64,000 nucleotides of DNA, taken from positions 186,001 through 250,000 of the forward strand of contig NMRA01000073.1 of NCBI GenBank assembly GCA_002633005.1, in the 5' to 3' direction. The stretch is from Phoronis australis. Taxonomy: Eukaryota; Phoronida; Phoronidae. Position numbers and translations under genes: made by a program. Shown here one piece after another: positions 1 through 12,216 of this stretch; position 1 is the first letter of the stretch; every line of letters begins with the position of its first letter. The notes under the pieces are model-generated. The model was not told where the DNA came from. It made no database searches and saw nothing but the letters and a program-made list of their open reading frames with translations.

Positions 1-3000
1 ATCCCTCTCAGGAACTTCAGGACTTAGCTAAGGAATCAATTGGCGCTGACAAGTATCATCAGGTATGTTGGTCAGTTAGATGTCTTTTATGAACAGCATT
101 TCCATGTTGTGACATTGTGTTTTAAGACATCATGCTTTCATCTGAAAAAATGTCAAAATTTGGCTTACTTCAGAACATGGTATCTCAAGTGGCTCGTCAG
201 ATCAAATGACACTCACAGAATTACTCAATGTGCGGCCACTTTCACCGTCTGAAAGCCATGGGTGTCTTGTTTTCCAATCTTGCAGTTGATAGCTTTCAGT
301 CCCTATACACTGTTATCTTTAAAAACCATTGGTTTACATTTCGGAACGAAGCTTTTTATTTTAGCCTTTTTACTATGGCAATTAAGTTAGCGTCCCAACA
401 ATATGTAGAATTGTCGTGAGAACGTGACAGGGACCTCAGGGGTCTCACACTCCACTGATTTATCCACATTATTTTGAAAACTCTTTTCCCTGTCACACAT
501 TGTGTGTCATAGAAGCATATCTGCAGCTGACGCAGCAAGTAGAACTACTCTCGTTTATCACATTGGTGTAGACTCACAGTTGAACTGTGGTTTTCTGTTA
601 ACCCCAAACCATCCGGAGTTGCACCATATACCAACTCCGGACGGTCTCTCACGACGACTTAGCGTAAGGTGGTAACTTCCAAGGTCCAAACGGAAATTAC
701 TGATTACCGCAATCAGGAGATTCAACACTTACTAGTTTGATTTGCACCACTTTGAAGCTTATATGTTAGGCTTGACCCAATTACCAACTGTCTTGAAGTA
801 GTGCTGATTGTATTCTTGTGAAACTAGGTCGCCATGGGTCAAGGTCAGGCTGACATTGCCATGCAACTGCTTCATGACTGTGCCAGGAATGGCGAATGGC
901 TGTGCTTGAAGAACCTGCATCTCGTCACTGCATGGCTGCCCACACTGGAGAAGGTGTGTAAATATGGTTACAGATGACTCACTACCCATGGTCATGTAAA
1001 AGGTTGAATCCTGGGTGAAATTGCAGTACATGGTATGCTGGAAAAGGCTATAGTCAGCATCTCTTTTTGAGCGAAAATATGCTAAGTCCACCCTGTGGCA
1101 AATGATTATACAGAGACTGCAACTGCTGTAGAACACTAGATGTTTATTGTGAGTAGCAAAAATGAACATCACCACTAAAAATGGCAGATGACAAAGAGCA
1201 AGCTAACAGCTTGGCAGCAACATTTGGCTGATCAGTGTAGCTGAACAAAACTGCTTCTTTACAAATTTTATATTTTAAAAGGTAACAGTTTTACCTGAAA
1301 TTTGATTGTCAGGGTGAACATTTACAAAAAAATAAATGGATGGTTGATAGTGGTGATGTAAGAGTGGAGAGTAAAGGAGTCGGTGCAAAATTCTTTGAAA
1401 GGTTAATTTTTTAAATCGATGGTGACAGGATTGTTGTGGTTGTTGAGTCTGAAAGGATGTTTTAGATAGTGTTGCATTAGGTATGTTTTTGTGTCTGTAC
1501 ATTGCACTAAACAGTTAGTGATTTGAAGATTCTTAACTTTCTTGCCCTTATCGTAATTATCACTTACAACTTATTATGCCATGATTATTGTTTGTCACTA
1601 TGAACTTGTTCTATGTGGTGATTCATCAAGTGAAATAATTGGTGCTGTGTATTGTAGGAAATGAATTCACTTGAACCTCATGAAAATTTCCGTCTCTGGC
1701 TAACAGCTGAGGTGCATCCTAAGTTCCCAACTATCCTACTGCAGTCTAGTCTGAAGATCACGTACGAGGTAATCAGCTAACTTGACTGTGTTTATAGATG
1801 TAGTGTTCCTGGCATGAACGCATGTTCACACAACCACTACCATTGTAACTTGAAACCGTTCTCAGCTTATCGCAAACATTCTTGTTAACACGCTTCCTGG
1901 GGCCACATCTCTGCACTAAATTTGAATCTGAAACCTTCTGCTGTCCGTGCAGTTACACTCATTAGGTCATGTGATTTGGCCACAGGTGGTGTGCTGAGCA
2001 GGCGTAGAAATGTTCGCGATACTTATTTCCTTGCCGATTTAAGATTTATATTCTTATATTTTTCTCAGCATATTAATTAGTCAGATTAGAAGTGACTTTT
2101 GGGTAAAACTGACCACTGGTCATCACTTGAGGACTTTGCATGCTTAGCACATAAAATGACTCAACTGCTGGATCAAGCCAGCTTGTAGAGCCTGCCCTCA
2201 TGGTAACCAATTGTCAATTCTCAACCTGAGAATTTATTAAAGGAATAATTTCAGGCATATTTTATAATCATTGTGGTTTGTGCTTCAATAAAAATTTACA
2301 TGAAACCCTGCCTGTTGGTGCTTTTTATTTTATGTCAATAGATAAGTAACGAAAACCGATATTGTCAGCTGCTCAATTTATCAGCAACAGAATGACCCTG
2401 ATCTAAGTGTTCTTTTTGTATGGAGCAAATCAATGATGGCATTAGCAATGATTTCTATAGTAACTGTGAAGCGTAAATAATAATTAACCAGTGTAAACAT
2501 GCATATTGCTGCAAAAATTGTTTACACGAGTGATTGACAATAGATCAATTTAATAGCAACATTTGAAAACTGCACTTACTGTTTTCTTGAAAGTTCACTA
2601 AATGGTTGTTTGTAATATGTTTTTACAGAAGATGCGACCATTGCAGCTTTAACCTTGTGCTAATGTAGTGACTATTGAGTTGAATTTCAACAAATGTGCT
2701 TAACTGTAATGTCTGCTTGTACACATTTTAGACAGTATAATTAATAGGAACTTTCCTGTTTTGTCACATCAATCTTTGTTTGACAATGATTGCTGTTTTG
2801 TTTGATATAGGCACCTCCTGGTGTGAAGAAGAATCTACAACGTACATATGACACTTGGGCACCGCAGTATATCTCACAAAGTGGCAATATTGTCAGGTCA
2901 CAGGCATTATTTGCACTGGCGTGGTTCCACGCTGTCTGCCAGGAGAGACGTAACTTCATTCCACAGGTAAAGCAGTGCATCACCGCAGCGTACTAGATGA

Positions 3001-6000
3001 CTGCATGCCTATAGTGTCACCTTCAGTTTTTTACTATTACTAACTCGAGGTTCCTTAAAGGGAAAGTCAAAAAGGGTTTGGGCATGGTGTGTTATTAACC
3101 ATTTCCTAGTGCTAACCTTGAATGATGTTGGGCTATTAATGGCTTAACACCCAATTATTTTGTTTACTTTTATGGATTGCTTCTTTTGCTCAATGACTGG
3201 AGAACTTAGATGACCTTAAGTAATGGCGTCTGCTTGCATTCTTTACCATGTTGACATAAAACAGATTGACTTGGCTTGTGTACATCATAGCCAAACAGTT
3301 GAATTGGTTCTCATCTTAATCATCAAAATAAAACTAATTGTTACTTTGTTGCAATAAAAAATATTACTAAAGAAAAGAGAGCCAAGTGCATTGAGGTGCA
3401 CTTCTTATGTGTACAACAAGTTCAATAATTACCAGTTCCTATATGGTAAATGAATCCATTTCTAGACCACTATAGTTGGTGGAGTGGGGTGGGGGTGCAG
3501 AGATGGAATTGAAAACTTGTTCTCACACATTTATCATTATGTTCACCTCCCTGGTCCACGTGTTTGCGGTTGTGAAATTTTGATTGTAGTTTCAGGGCCG
3601 GACCAAATTTTGCGAGTTTTCATCTGTGTTATTCACCACCCTGATCCATGCGTTAGTCATTGTTAAGATTACTTACAGGGCTGGACTAAATTCTATGAGT
3701 TCTCATCATCTGACTTACGAGTTGGTGCCGACATCATTGACAGACTGTGTACAACTGCAGGTAAGAGAATGTCCTGAACGTTACCAGATGTTGTGGCTAC
3801 TGAATAGAATCATTAATCGAATGGTCGTCAGGTTTACTTTTCACCATTTTCCACAAATATGCAGTGCCTTAATTCTCCCACAAGTACCCCACAACATATT
3901 TGTCACTTGTATACCTTTTTTCAATAGCATTTTTACTGAGAACAACAGAATGACTGTGTGAGAGAGCCAACAATAGTCTAGTCCAGATCTTTACCCTTTC
4001 AGTTCTAATGAAACTGTGCAGCTCATTCACAAATTAACCCGAAATCTTTCAGGTAAAGGTGAAATTCAATGGCAGTTTGTACATGGCTTGTTTGAGTTTG
4101 CTATCTATGGTGGGCGTGTCGACAACCAGTTTGATGTACGCGTAATGGTGTCGTACCTGAAACAGTTCTTTGACAACGGTGTTCTGTCTAACAACAACAA
4201 GAAGAGCCGTATTGGACCAGTCTCTCTGCCACCATCCACTAGTCACAGGGTAGGAATGTTGACATGTAGTATCTCTTGGATATGCAATTTGGTGATTAAA
4301 ATGTGGTATGATACAGCTTGGACACAGTTATGTGAGCTGCATTGTCATGAAGGGAAATTTCAAAAAAATTCTGGACTGATATTGGCCCCGCTGAATATGT
4401 TCTGCATATAATTTGTACTACCCTCTCCCTCCCCCCCCTCCCTCGCCATCCCTCTGTTCCTCCCTCCCCCTCCCACTGTTTTTTAATTCTTTTCTTTTGA
4501 TTGCAAACAATTAGACCTAACGAATTGTTAGTTTGTGTCACATGTTCTAAACTGGCCAATATGTGTGCAGGACTTAAGCGATGGTGTTGTAGTAAGTTGA
4601 ACCATTTTGCATTGCTGTGCTTTCATTTCAGGACTACCTTGATAAAATAGATGATCTCCCAGAGTTTGACAAGCCATCCTACTTTGGTCTACCTGAAAAC
4701 ATCGAGCGGTCTGCGCAGCGTATTGTCAGTGGTCAGGTGATCATGCAGCTGCGTGTCTTGAAAAGAGCTGATATAAAAGCTAGCAAGTTTGACAAGGAAT
4801 TGTGGGCCAATGAGCTAGGACCCATATTAAACCTGTGGAAGAAACTTAATCAGGTATGGCTGATTTTTCAAACTACATACCCTGCTTTTTCCTTGCAGGG
4901 TCAATACACTAATTTGTTTTGTCTTATGAACAAAATTCTGTGAATGATTTAGTTTTTTCGAACCATATACAACTTTGTTCACCATCTTACTGTGGTTGTC
5001 TGTGTTTTCCACTTTTTTTAAAAATGCTCTCATTGACACGAGGACAGTGAACCATTGGAGTGTGGTGCATTGCTGGTAATGTCCAAGTTATGCCAAATTA
5101 GCTTCTTGTCGAGGAGTATTAAAAGTTTTTGCAATAGTTTTGTGACAGCTGTTTGTAAAGAAACGTTCTGATTTGAAAAACTGCTTTTTCACACAAGGAC
5201 ACATATGGTGACAAGAGTACACAGGTATTGTTGAAGTGGTTTTGAGTTTGGACATCGTGATCTATTGACATTTATTCTGTTTTTTAGAACTATTATTCAC
5301 ACTACTTGGATCCACTACTATTTTCTGCTGTTCATATCTGAACCTGATGTTAAAACTGAAAGTTGAGCTTTTCTTGACTGAATGGATATCAAGTCTAGCA
5401 CTCATTGTTTTATAATTTGAAATGCATGTCGGTGGTTTCAAGGTTGAACATTTTGTGAAGTTGTGTTTGTTTTTGTTATCATACTTGCCTGGGTTAATGT
5501 TCTGAACACTTGGATTTGAAAACTCAAAGGAGGTAAGTGTTAAACGGAGCATGAGTGTTCAAACACAAAATGTGTGAAAAGTCAGGAGTGAGTGTTTCTC
5601 AAACGATGAACTGGGTGAACTCCCAAGCAGCTACACATGCATCACACTTTATGTGTAAATCTTGTTTAGCTTGTTTCAACTTAAGGTGCATGCCGTGAAT
5701 AATAAGCTTACAAGGAAGACACGCATTTCTAAAAATATGCGGGAAATTTCATGGCTGGTCCTTCTGAGTGGCTTGTACCAGAATCAAAGAGAGCGTGGCG
5801 CCAGAGTTGGTCACAGTTGTGATGACCGCATTGTCCAGTGCGAGCAAAAGGTGTAATTACCCAGCCATAAATTGTAGTAAACATCTCTGCCTGTACGTAT
5901 TGGTGATTTTTCAAAATGCATAAACCAATAATTTTCATTAAAAATAAACAGTATCGTATGGATTATTCTTAGTATACAACTAAGCTACATTACAACAAAT

Positions 6001-9000
6001 AGAAACAAAACACGGTGATGTTAATTGCTTTGAAGACATCGCTTATTGCCCAGTGTATGTCAAATTATTTTGAGAAGTAGCACGTTAAGCGGAAAACTGA
6101 TATCTGCAAAAATGCCAGTGAAAACAAAATAAAAAGATAGCAACTAGCTCCCGCCTGACCAGAAAAAAAACAAGTAGTCAAGACTGCATGGGATATTAAA
6201 AATAAAGTAACGAAAACTGGTATGAAACATGTTTAAAGCCTAATGTTTTTTTGGGAAGTGGACCTTTGTCAAGATAAACAAAAGTTACACTGTTTTTAGT
6301 CATTTTGTAATATTAAAATGTACTAAGTTATAACTACTCTCAACACTGACTCCATGCAAATGTCAGGGTACCACCATTGTTGAGAAATTTATAAAGTGCT
6401 AGCAATGAACACAAGGGTTATGCTGAATAGGCATTATAAAAGGGAATCTTACTGGTGACCAGTGTAAGGGAGAAATTCTTCACATGGAATGCACTTCCAA
6501 ATCTAGATATCAATGAGTCCATTGCTAAGCCTTGGTGCAGTTTTTTGTATCATGTCGCAACTCGCATACCATGATGAATACATTAAGTTGAACATGTCTG
6601 TCGTGACTGAAATACTGGCAAAAATACTTAATTCAATCACATCGCTTCTGGTAAATTTTTATTGTATTTCTTCTGGGGGAAAGTTATCCTAAACATCTAA
6701 CTTTTCACAAGGAATTCAATTTCAGAAGCTAAACTGTTAAAAATCACCTAGTTTCAGTGCGTGGTATTACGCTTTATTTGATTTTTATTGCTGTAAAGTC
6801 ATCTCTAATGCAGTTATTGCCCTGCTCCATACAAAAGGAGCTTCGATCAATTCTGGTGCTAAGGAGAATTGATGATGTCAGCAGTTCTTGTACAAATTTA
6901 TTGACAAAGTACAAGGTGTTGGTAACAGGCCATATCGGCTCATCCATAATGATATTGTTTTATTGTGACATGGCTCTCAGCTCATCCATATTGAAGGGAG
7001 CACAAGCTAATGATATTCTTTTATTGTAACAGTGTTTTCAGCTCAGCAGGGCTCTCGGATCATCCATGATATTCATTGTTTTATTGTGACAGGGCTCTCT
7101 GCTCATTCCATAAGGCCCTTTCATATTAACATCGAGGCAACAATGTTTTGGGGAGTTGCGGTCAGCATGAATGCTTTTAAGCGTCTACGTTGCGGTGCAG
7201 TATGAACTTCAGTCTTATCGAAGTTATCACGAGGGGCCACTGTCAACATCAGTAATTAATGGGCAGTGTCGTTGCTAATAGTTCGAATAATCACAATCGA
7301 ATTAGGAATAACTTTCATGTCAATTAGCACATGCAAATGTTCCCAAATTGTCACATTAAAAAAATTCTTAGTGTGTGCGCGATACATCAGCGTTACCTTG
7401 CGATTACTTCAATGACAACAACGTGACCTACTGTTTACTTCAATGTCCATTAACTACCGAAGCCGGTATGAACAGTTCAGTTAACTTCACAGTTTGCGTT
7501 GACGCTCCACTCAGACCGGAGTTAAGTCAATATCAAAGGGTCTATAATGATATTCATCGTTTTATTGTCACAGGACTCTCAGCTTATCCATAGTGATATT
7601 CATTGTTTTATTGTGACAGGGTTCTCAGCTTATCCATAGTGATATTCATTGTTTTATTGTGACAGGGTTCTCAGCTTATCCATAGTGATATTCATTGTTT
7701 TATTGTGACAGGGTTCTCAGCTTATCCATAGTGATATTCATTGTTTTATTGTGACAGCACTCTCACCTCATCCATAATGACATTCATTGTTTTATTGGCA
7801 CTAGGCTTTTGACTTATCCATAATGATGTTGTTTCATTGTGACAGCACTCTCGGCTCATCCATAATGATATTCATTGTTTCATTGAGACAGGACTCAGCT
7901 TATCCATGATGATGTTCATTGTTTTATTGTGACAGGGCTCGCAGCTCATCTATTATGATATTCAGTGTTTCATTGTGACAGGACTGACAGCTCATTTATA
8001 GTGATGTTAATTGGCTTATTGTGACAGGGCTCTCCAGTCATCCATGATATTCATTTTTTATATTGATAGGACTCTCAGCTCAAATGTAATGATGTTCATT
8101 GTTTCATTGTGACAGGACTCCCAGGTCATCCATAATGATGGTCATTGTTTTATTGTCACAGGACTTCCGGCTTATCCATAATCATATGATGTTCATTGTT
8201 TTATTGTGACAGGGCTCGCAGCTCATCCAGATGAAAGTATCGCCTCCTGTGGAGAAACCGGGTGATTCGCCCATCAGGTCTTTCATTCAGCTCGAGAGAT
8301 ATAATGCTGTCAAACTTGTGCAGAGCGTACACCAATCACTGGCCTCCCTGAGTAAGGTGATCAGGGGTACACAACTGCTGACATCTGATGTCCAGAATCT
8401 GGCTGGTGCTCTTCTTCATCAGGAGGTAAAAATGTTTTAAAATGAATATCGACTGCTAAAACTGTAAAAAATTGTCTTGTTTCTAGTTGGAGCAAATTCA
8501 CAAGAATAATAACAGAAAAAAGTAGTAAAGAATTTTCACGTTGTGTCCGCACTTAAAGGGGTGCTCATTAAAGGCTCATAAAATGTTAATGAATGTCAAT
8601 GCCTACACTGTCGGACAGGTTAACAGATATTTGCCTGACCTAGTCAAACTTATAAGTGAAAATACTATAACAAAAGCAACTGTGTCTAGTTGGGAAATAA
8701 TATTCTCCATTGAACTTTAAACTGCAAAATAGTTCTCAAATTCATTAAAAACTTAGTTNTAATGATATTCTTTTATTGTAAGAGTGTTCTCAGCTCAACA
8801 GGGCTCTCGGATCATCCATGATATTCATTGTTTTATTGTGACAGGGCTCTCTGCTCATCCATAAGGCCCTTTCATATTAACATCGAGGCATCGATGTTTT
8901 GGGGAGTTGCGGTCAGCATGAACGCTTTTAAGTGTCAACGTTGCGGTGCAGTATGAACGATCAACTTCAGTCTTATCGAAGTTATCACCAGGGGACACTG

Positions 9001-12000
9001 CCATCATCAGTAATTAATGGCAGTGTAGTTGCCAATAGTTCGAATAATCACAATCTAAGTAGGAATAACTTTCATGTCAATTAGCACATGCAAATGTTCC
9101 CAAATTGTCACATTAAAAAAATTCTTGGTGTGTGCGCGATACATCAGCGTTACCTCGCGATTACTTGAATGACAACAACGTGACCTACTGTTTACTTCAA
9201 TGTCCATTAACTACCGAAGCCGGTATGAACAGTTCAGTTGACTTCACAGTTTGCGTCGACGCTCCACTCAGACTGGAGTTAAGTCAATATGAAAGGGTCT
9301 ATAATGATATTCATCGTTTCATTGTCATAGGGCTCTCAGCTCATTCATAACAATATTCATTGTTTTATTATGACAGGGTTTTCAGCTTATCCATAATAAT
9401 ATTCATTGTTTCATTGAGACAGCACTCTCACCTCATCCATAATGATATTCATTGTTTCATTGTGACAGCACTCTCACCTCATCCATAATGATATTCAATG
9501 TTTCATTGTGACAGCACTCTCACCTCATCCATAATAATATTCAGTGTTTCATTGTGACAGCACTCTCACCTCATCCATAATAATATTCAATGTTTCATTG
9601 AGACAGGACTCAGTTAATCCATGATGATGTTCATTGTTTTATTGTGACAGGGCTCTCAGCTCATCCATTATGATATTCAGTGTTTCATTGTGACAGGGCT
9701 CTCAGCTCATCCATTATGATATTCAGTGTTTCATTGTGACAGGACTGTCAGCTCATTTATAGTGATGTTAATTGGCTTATTGTGACAGGGCCCTCCACTC
9801 ATCCATGATATCCATTGTTTTATATTGACAGGGCTCTCAGCTCATCTGTAATGATGTTCATTGTTTTATTGTGACAGGACTCCCAGGTCATCCATAATGA
9901 TGGTCATTGTTTTATTGTCACAAGACTTCCGGCTCATCCATAATCATATGATGTTCATTGTTTTATTGTGACAGGGCTCGCAGCTCATCCAGATGAAAGT
10001 ATCGCCTCCTGTAGAGAAACCGGGTGATTCGCCCATCAGGTCTTTCATTCAGCTCGAGAGATATAATGCTGTCAAACTTGTGCAGAGCGTACACCAATCA
10101 CTGGCCTCCCTGAGTAAGGTGATCAGGGGTACACAACTGCTGACATCTGATGTCCAGAATCTGGCTGGTGCTCTTCTTCATCAGGAGGTAAAAATGTTTT
10201 AAAATGAATATCGACTGCTAAAACTGTAAAAAATTGTCTTGTTTCTAGTTGGAGCAAATTCACAAGAATAATAACAGAAAAAAGTAGTAAAGAATTTTCA
10301 CGTTGTGTCCGCACTTAAAGGGGTGCTCATTAAAGGCTCATAAAATGTTAATGAATGTCAATGCCTACACTGTCGGACAGGTTAACAGATATTTGCCTGA
10401 CCTAGTCAAACTTATAAGTGAAAATACTATAACAAAAGCAACTGTGTCTAGTTGGGAAATAATATTCTCCATTGAACTTTAAACTGCAAAATAGTTCTCA
10501 AATTCATTAAAAACTTAGTTGTCGTAAGTTTGTTAGTTTGAATGACATAACTAGCACCAGTGAATGGATGTTTCTACATGGCTAAGGCAAAATTACTAGT
10601 CTTATATCCGTCACAGTTTCATGGCAAAGTGATGCCAGGCAATGGAACACAGAGTATAATTAAGTCTAATCAGAGGGAAAATTTGAGCTCGCACCATTTG
10701 TACTGAAGTGTGAGCACATTTTTGGTCACCCTATATAAATATAACCTACTGGAGGCAACAGTCCTGTCACCGTGTATCTATTTCAGACGCCAATGAGCTG
10801 GCTATCGAAGTGGGACGGTCCAGAGGACCCGATGCACTACCTGCGGTCACTAGTGTCCAGATGTATGGCCATTCAGGGCTGGGTGGAGAAGGCTGAGAGT
10901 GGGTCACTTCTTAAGGACACACTGGACTTGTCGGAGCTATTCCACCCTGACACATTCCTCAATGCATTGAGGCAACAATCAGCAAGGTAATGAAATATTT
11001 TTTGGACCTAATGTATCTTTAAGTCAATCCAGGTTGACACTACTGCAGTGCAAGACCTCTGTGATATGTGTCTATCCAGGACACATAGGCTGTGGTGCTG
11101 CCACCTGCAAATACATTTCTGGAACTAGTGAGTGAAGTTTGGTTTTCATGGTGGCGCATCTCACAATCCGTTGTACTGAGAGTAATCAAAATATGATTTC
11201 TTTGCCTCTTACCTCAGAGATGTTGTATTTTTACCCATTTTTTTTTCAAATATCTCCCTTCAAGCTGGTTTCACATTCCTGCAGGGCCAAACTTATCATG
11301 TTAGCCAAATGAATAAATTTTTGTGTGACTCTTTAACAGAGTTCACATGCCGCCATCTAAAATATTTCTCAATTGAATGCGTGCCTCCAAACTAAGAGAC
11401 TCTTGTATTCCAATGATGTAGTTAGGTTTGCTCACGGTGATTGCTCTGAATAATGTTCACTGCTAATTCCTCATCAAATAGGACACCTTTAGCGACACTC
11501 ATTGAAGGGTCTTATCTTATTCCGTACTTGAACTTGGTATCAGTTGCTATGTGTATGTGATATTCCAGAGAGATTGGATGCTCTATGGATAGCTTGAAGT
11601 TCGCCAGCACGTGGAAAGGCAACATTGTGGGGGCACGGAGCAGCATCAAGGTGACGGGCCTTCAGCTCGAATGCTGCTCGTTTGATGGTAGTAGACTGTC
11701 TGAGAACCAACGTGACTCACCGACAATATCCGCCATTCCCGACTGCACTATGGCCTGGATACCAAAGGTATATACTGTAGTTAAATTATTTGTCACTTGA
11801 TTTTGTTCCGGGCATACTGTAGTGCAGTGCTTAGATGTGGCCACTCATTGACTAAACGCAGCAGCCTCTTTGAATGAGCACTAGTATGAAGTACTACCCT
11901 TATTACGTAATCTGGGGGTTTAAATAGACACTTGTCCTGGGACCAGAAACATCATGCAACAGTAGAAAATGTGGTGAAAATTGCTTTAGTGCTATTAAAT

Positions 12001-12216
12001 GTATGTTGTCAATAATTGGTTCAAGGTTAATGCTGTGACCAACTGGTATGATTGCAGGAGTCGCCAGAGCCATATAATGCCTCGGAGACCATCTCCCTGC
12101 CAGTATATTACAGCATGGACCGGGATCACATTGTCGCTCGTCTGGAAGTTCCCTGCGGTGGCAACGTAAGCCAATGGCTGCAGTGTGGTGCCGCACTCTT
12201 CCTCAAGAGTCACTGA
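1..12216 (+). CDS. DYNC2H1: Cytoplasmic dynein 2 heavy chain, C-terminal exons (partial at 5' end)
   Basis: Motor subunit of cytoplasmic dynein-2, which drives retrograde intraflagellar transport in cilia. Coding exons read by eye: 1-62 (codons start at base 3), 828-953, 1658-1768, 2811-2966, 3679-3760, 4053-4249, 4632-4853, 8213-8425 (or its copy 9975-10187), 10787-10986, 11569-11767, 12058-12216. All have GT-AG borders and matching phases and give about 574 residues. Family landmarks are [13 protein letters not shown] in exon 3, [13 protein letters not shown] in exon 7, [18 protein letters not shown] in exon 8, [17 protein letters not shown] in exon 9 and [11 protein letters not shown] just before the stop TGA at 12214-12216. 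These match the dynein-2 class rather than axonemal or cytoplasmic dynein-1 chains. The window begins near the last AAA module, so most of the protein lies to the left. The product call is secure. The open point is exon 8, which is assembled twice. Confidence 0.94.
3541..3714 (+). repeat. Decayed tandem duplication across an intron-exon junction of DYNC2H1
   Basis: The stretch 3541-3625 resembles 3634-3714. The second copy holds the real 3' splice site and the start of exon 5 (3679 onward). The first copy has an AG followed by bases that would read [10 protein letters not shown] against [10 protein letters not shown] in the true exon. Over the first ~29 exon bases I count six differences, all transitions. 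The first copy is not needed for the reading frame, and it looks like an old duplication of the acceptor and exon start. Confidence 0.65.
4420..4478. repeat. Pyrimidine-rich low-complexity tract
   Basis: Run of C and T with short CCCTC motifs inside the intron between exons 6 and 7 of DYNC2H1, about 150 bases before the next acceptor at 4631. It is too far upstream to be the usual polypyrimidine tract. No other signal seen. Confidence 0.8.
6920..8212 (+). repeat. ~46-bp tandem array of splice-acceptor-like units (first assembled copy)
   Basis: The unit reads approximately TTCATTGTTTTATTGTGACAG, then GGCTCTCAGCTCATCCA, then a short TAATGATA spacer. The last unit is the genuine end of the intron plus the first 18 bases of exon 8 (8213 onward, GGCTCGCAGCTCATCCAG). 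I count 14 imperfect units in 7537-8191 ahead of the real one, plus three scattered older units at 6920-7106. About 430 bases of unrelated sequence separate the two clusters. Each intact unit keeps a T-rich run and CAG in the order of a 3' splice site. Confidence 0.85.
8213..8425 (+). CDS. DYNC2H1: DYNC2H1 exon 8, first assembled copy
   Basis: 71 codons, phase 0 at both ends, beginning GSQLIQMKV and ending LAGALLHQE before GTAAAA. The first codons lie in the final unit of the acceptor array. It joins the preceding LNQ (ending 4853) to the following TPMSW (10787). It is identical to 9975-10187. Only one copy can be used in a normal protein, since the family has this segment once. Confidence 0.85.
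9300..9974 (+). repeat. ~46-bp tandem array of splice-acceptor-like units (second assembled copy)
   Basis: Same unit as the first array, about 14 units before the real acceptor at 9973-9974. The internal order differs from the first copy. Here four neighbouring units share a CACTCTCACCTCATCC variant, while the first copy has three neighbouring GGTTCTCAGCTTATCC units. Such differences in unit make-up are expected of two alleles of a fast-changing minisatellite. Confidence 0.85.
9975..10187 (+). CDS. DYNC2H1: DYNC2H1 exon 8, second assembled copy
   Basis: Same 71 residues as 8213-8425 with the same splice sites; one third-position base differs (GTA for GTG in the Val before EKPGD). It is contiguous with the rest of the downstream gene without any N, so this is the copy I would keep in a gene model. 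Confidence 0.85.

Larger units (their letters stand above)
7010..10519 (+). repeat. ~1.75-kb direct duplication meeting at a single N (8759)
   Basis: Bases 7010-8758 and 8760-10519 are two copies of one segment. From the exon through about 330 bases of downstream intron (8431-8757 against 10193-10519) I see no difference. In the upstream ~400-base unique part there are scattered substitutions and small indels, and the tandem arrays differ in unit composition. The only ambiguous base, N at 8759, sits exactly at the junction. This fits two overlapping contigs from different alleles better than a real duplication. Confidence 0.9.

Noticed and set aside
7375-7593. Open frames at 7375-7593 and 9132-9350 (MRDTSALP...)
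   Set aside because: The two are allelic copies of the same intron sequence and run into the acceptor-like array. No motif or splice support.
7537-9974. CRISPR-like look of regularly spaced repeats
   Set aside because: The units are contiguous and imperfect with no unique spacers, the DNA is animal, and the repeat is explained by the splice acceptor.
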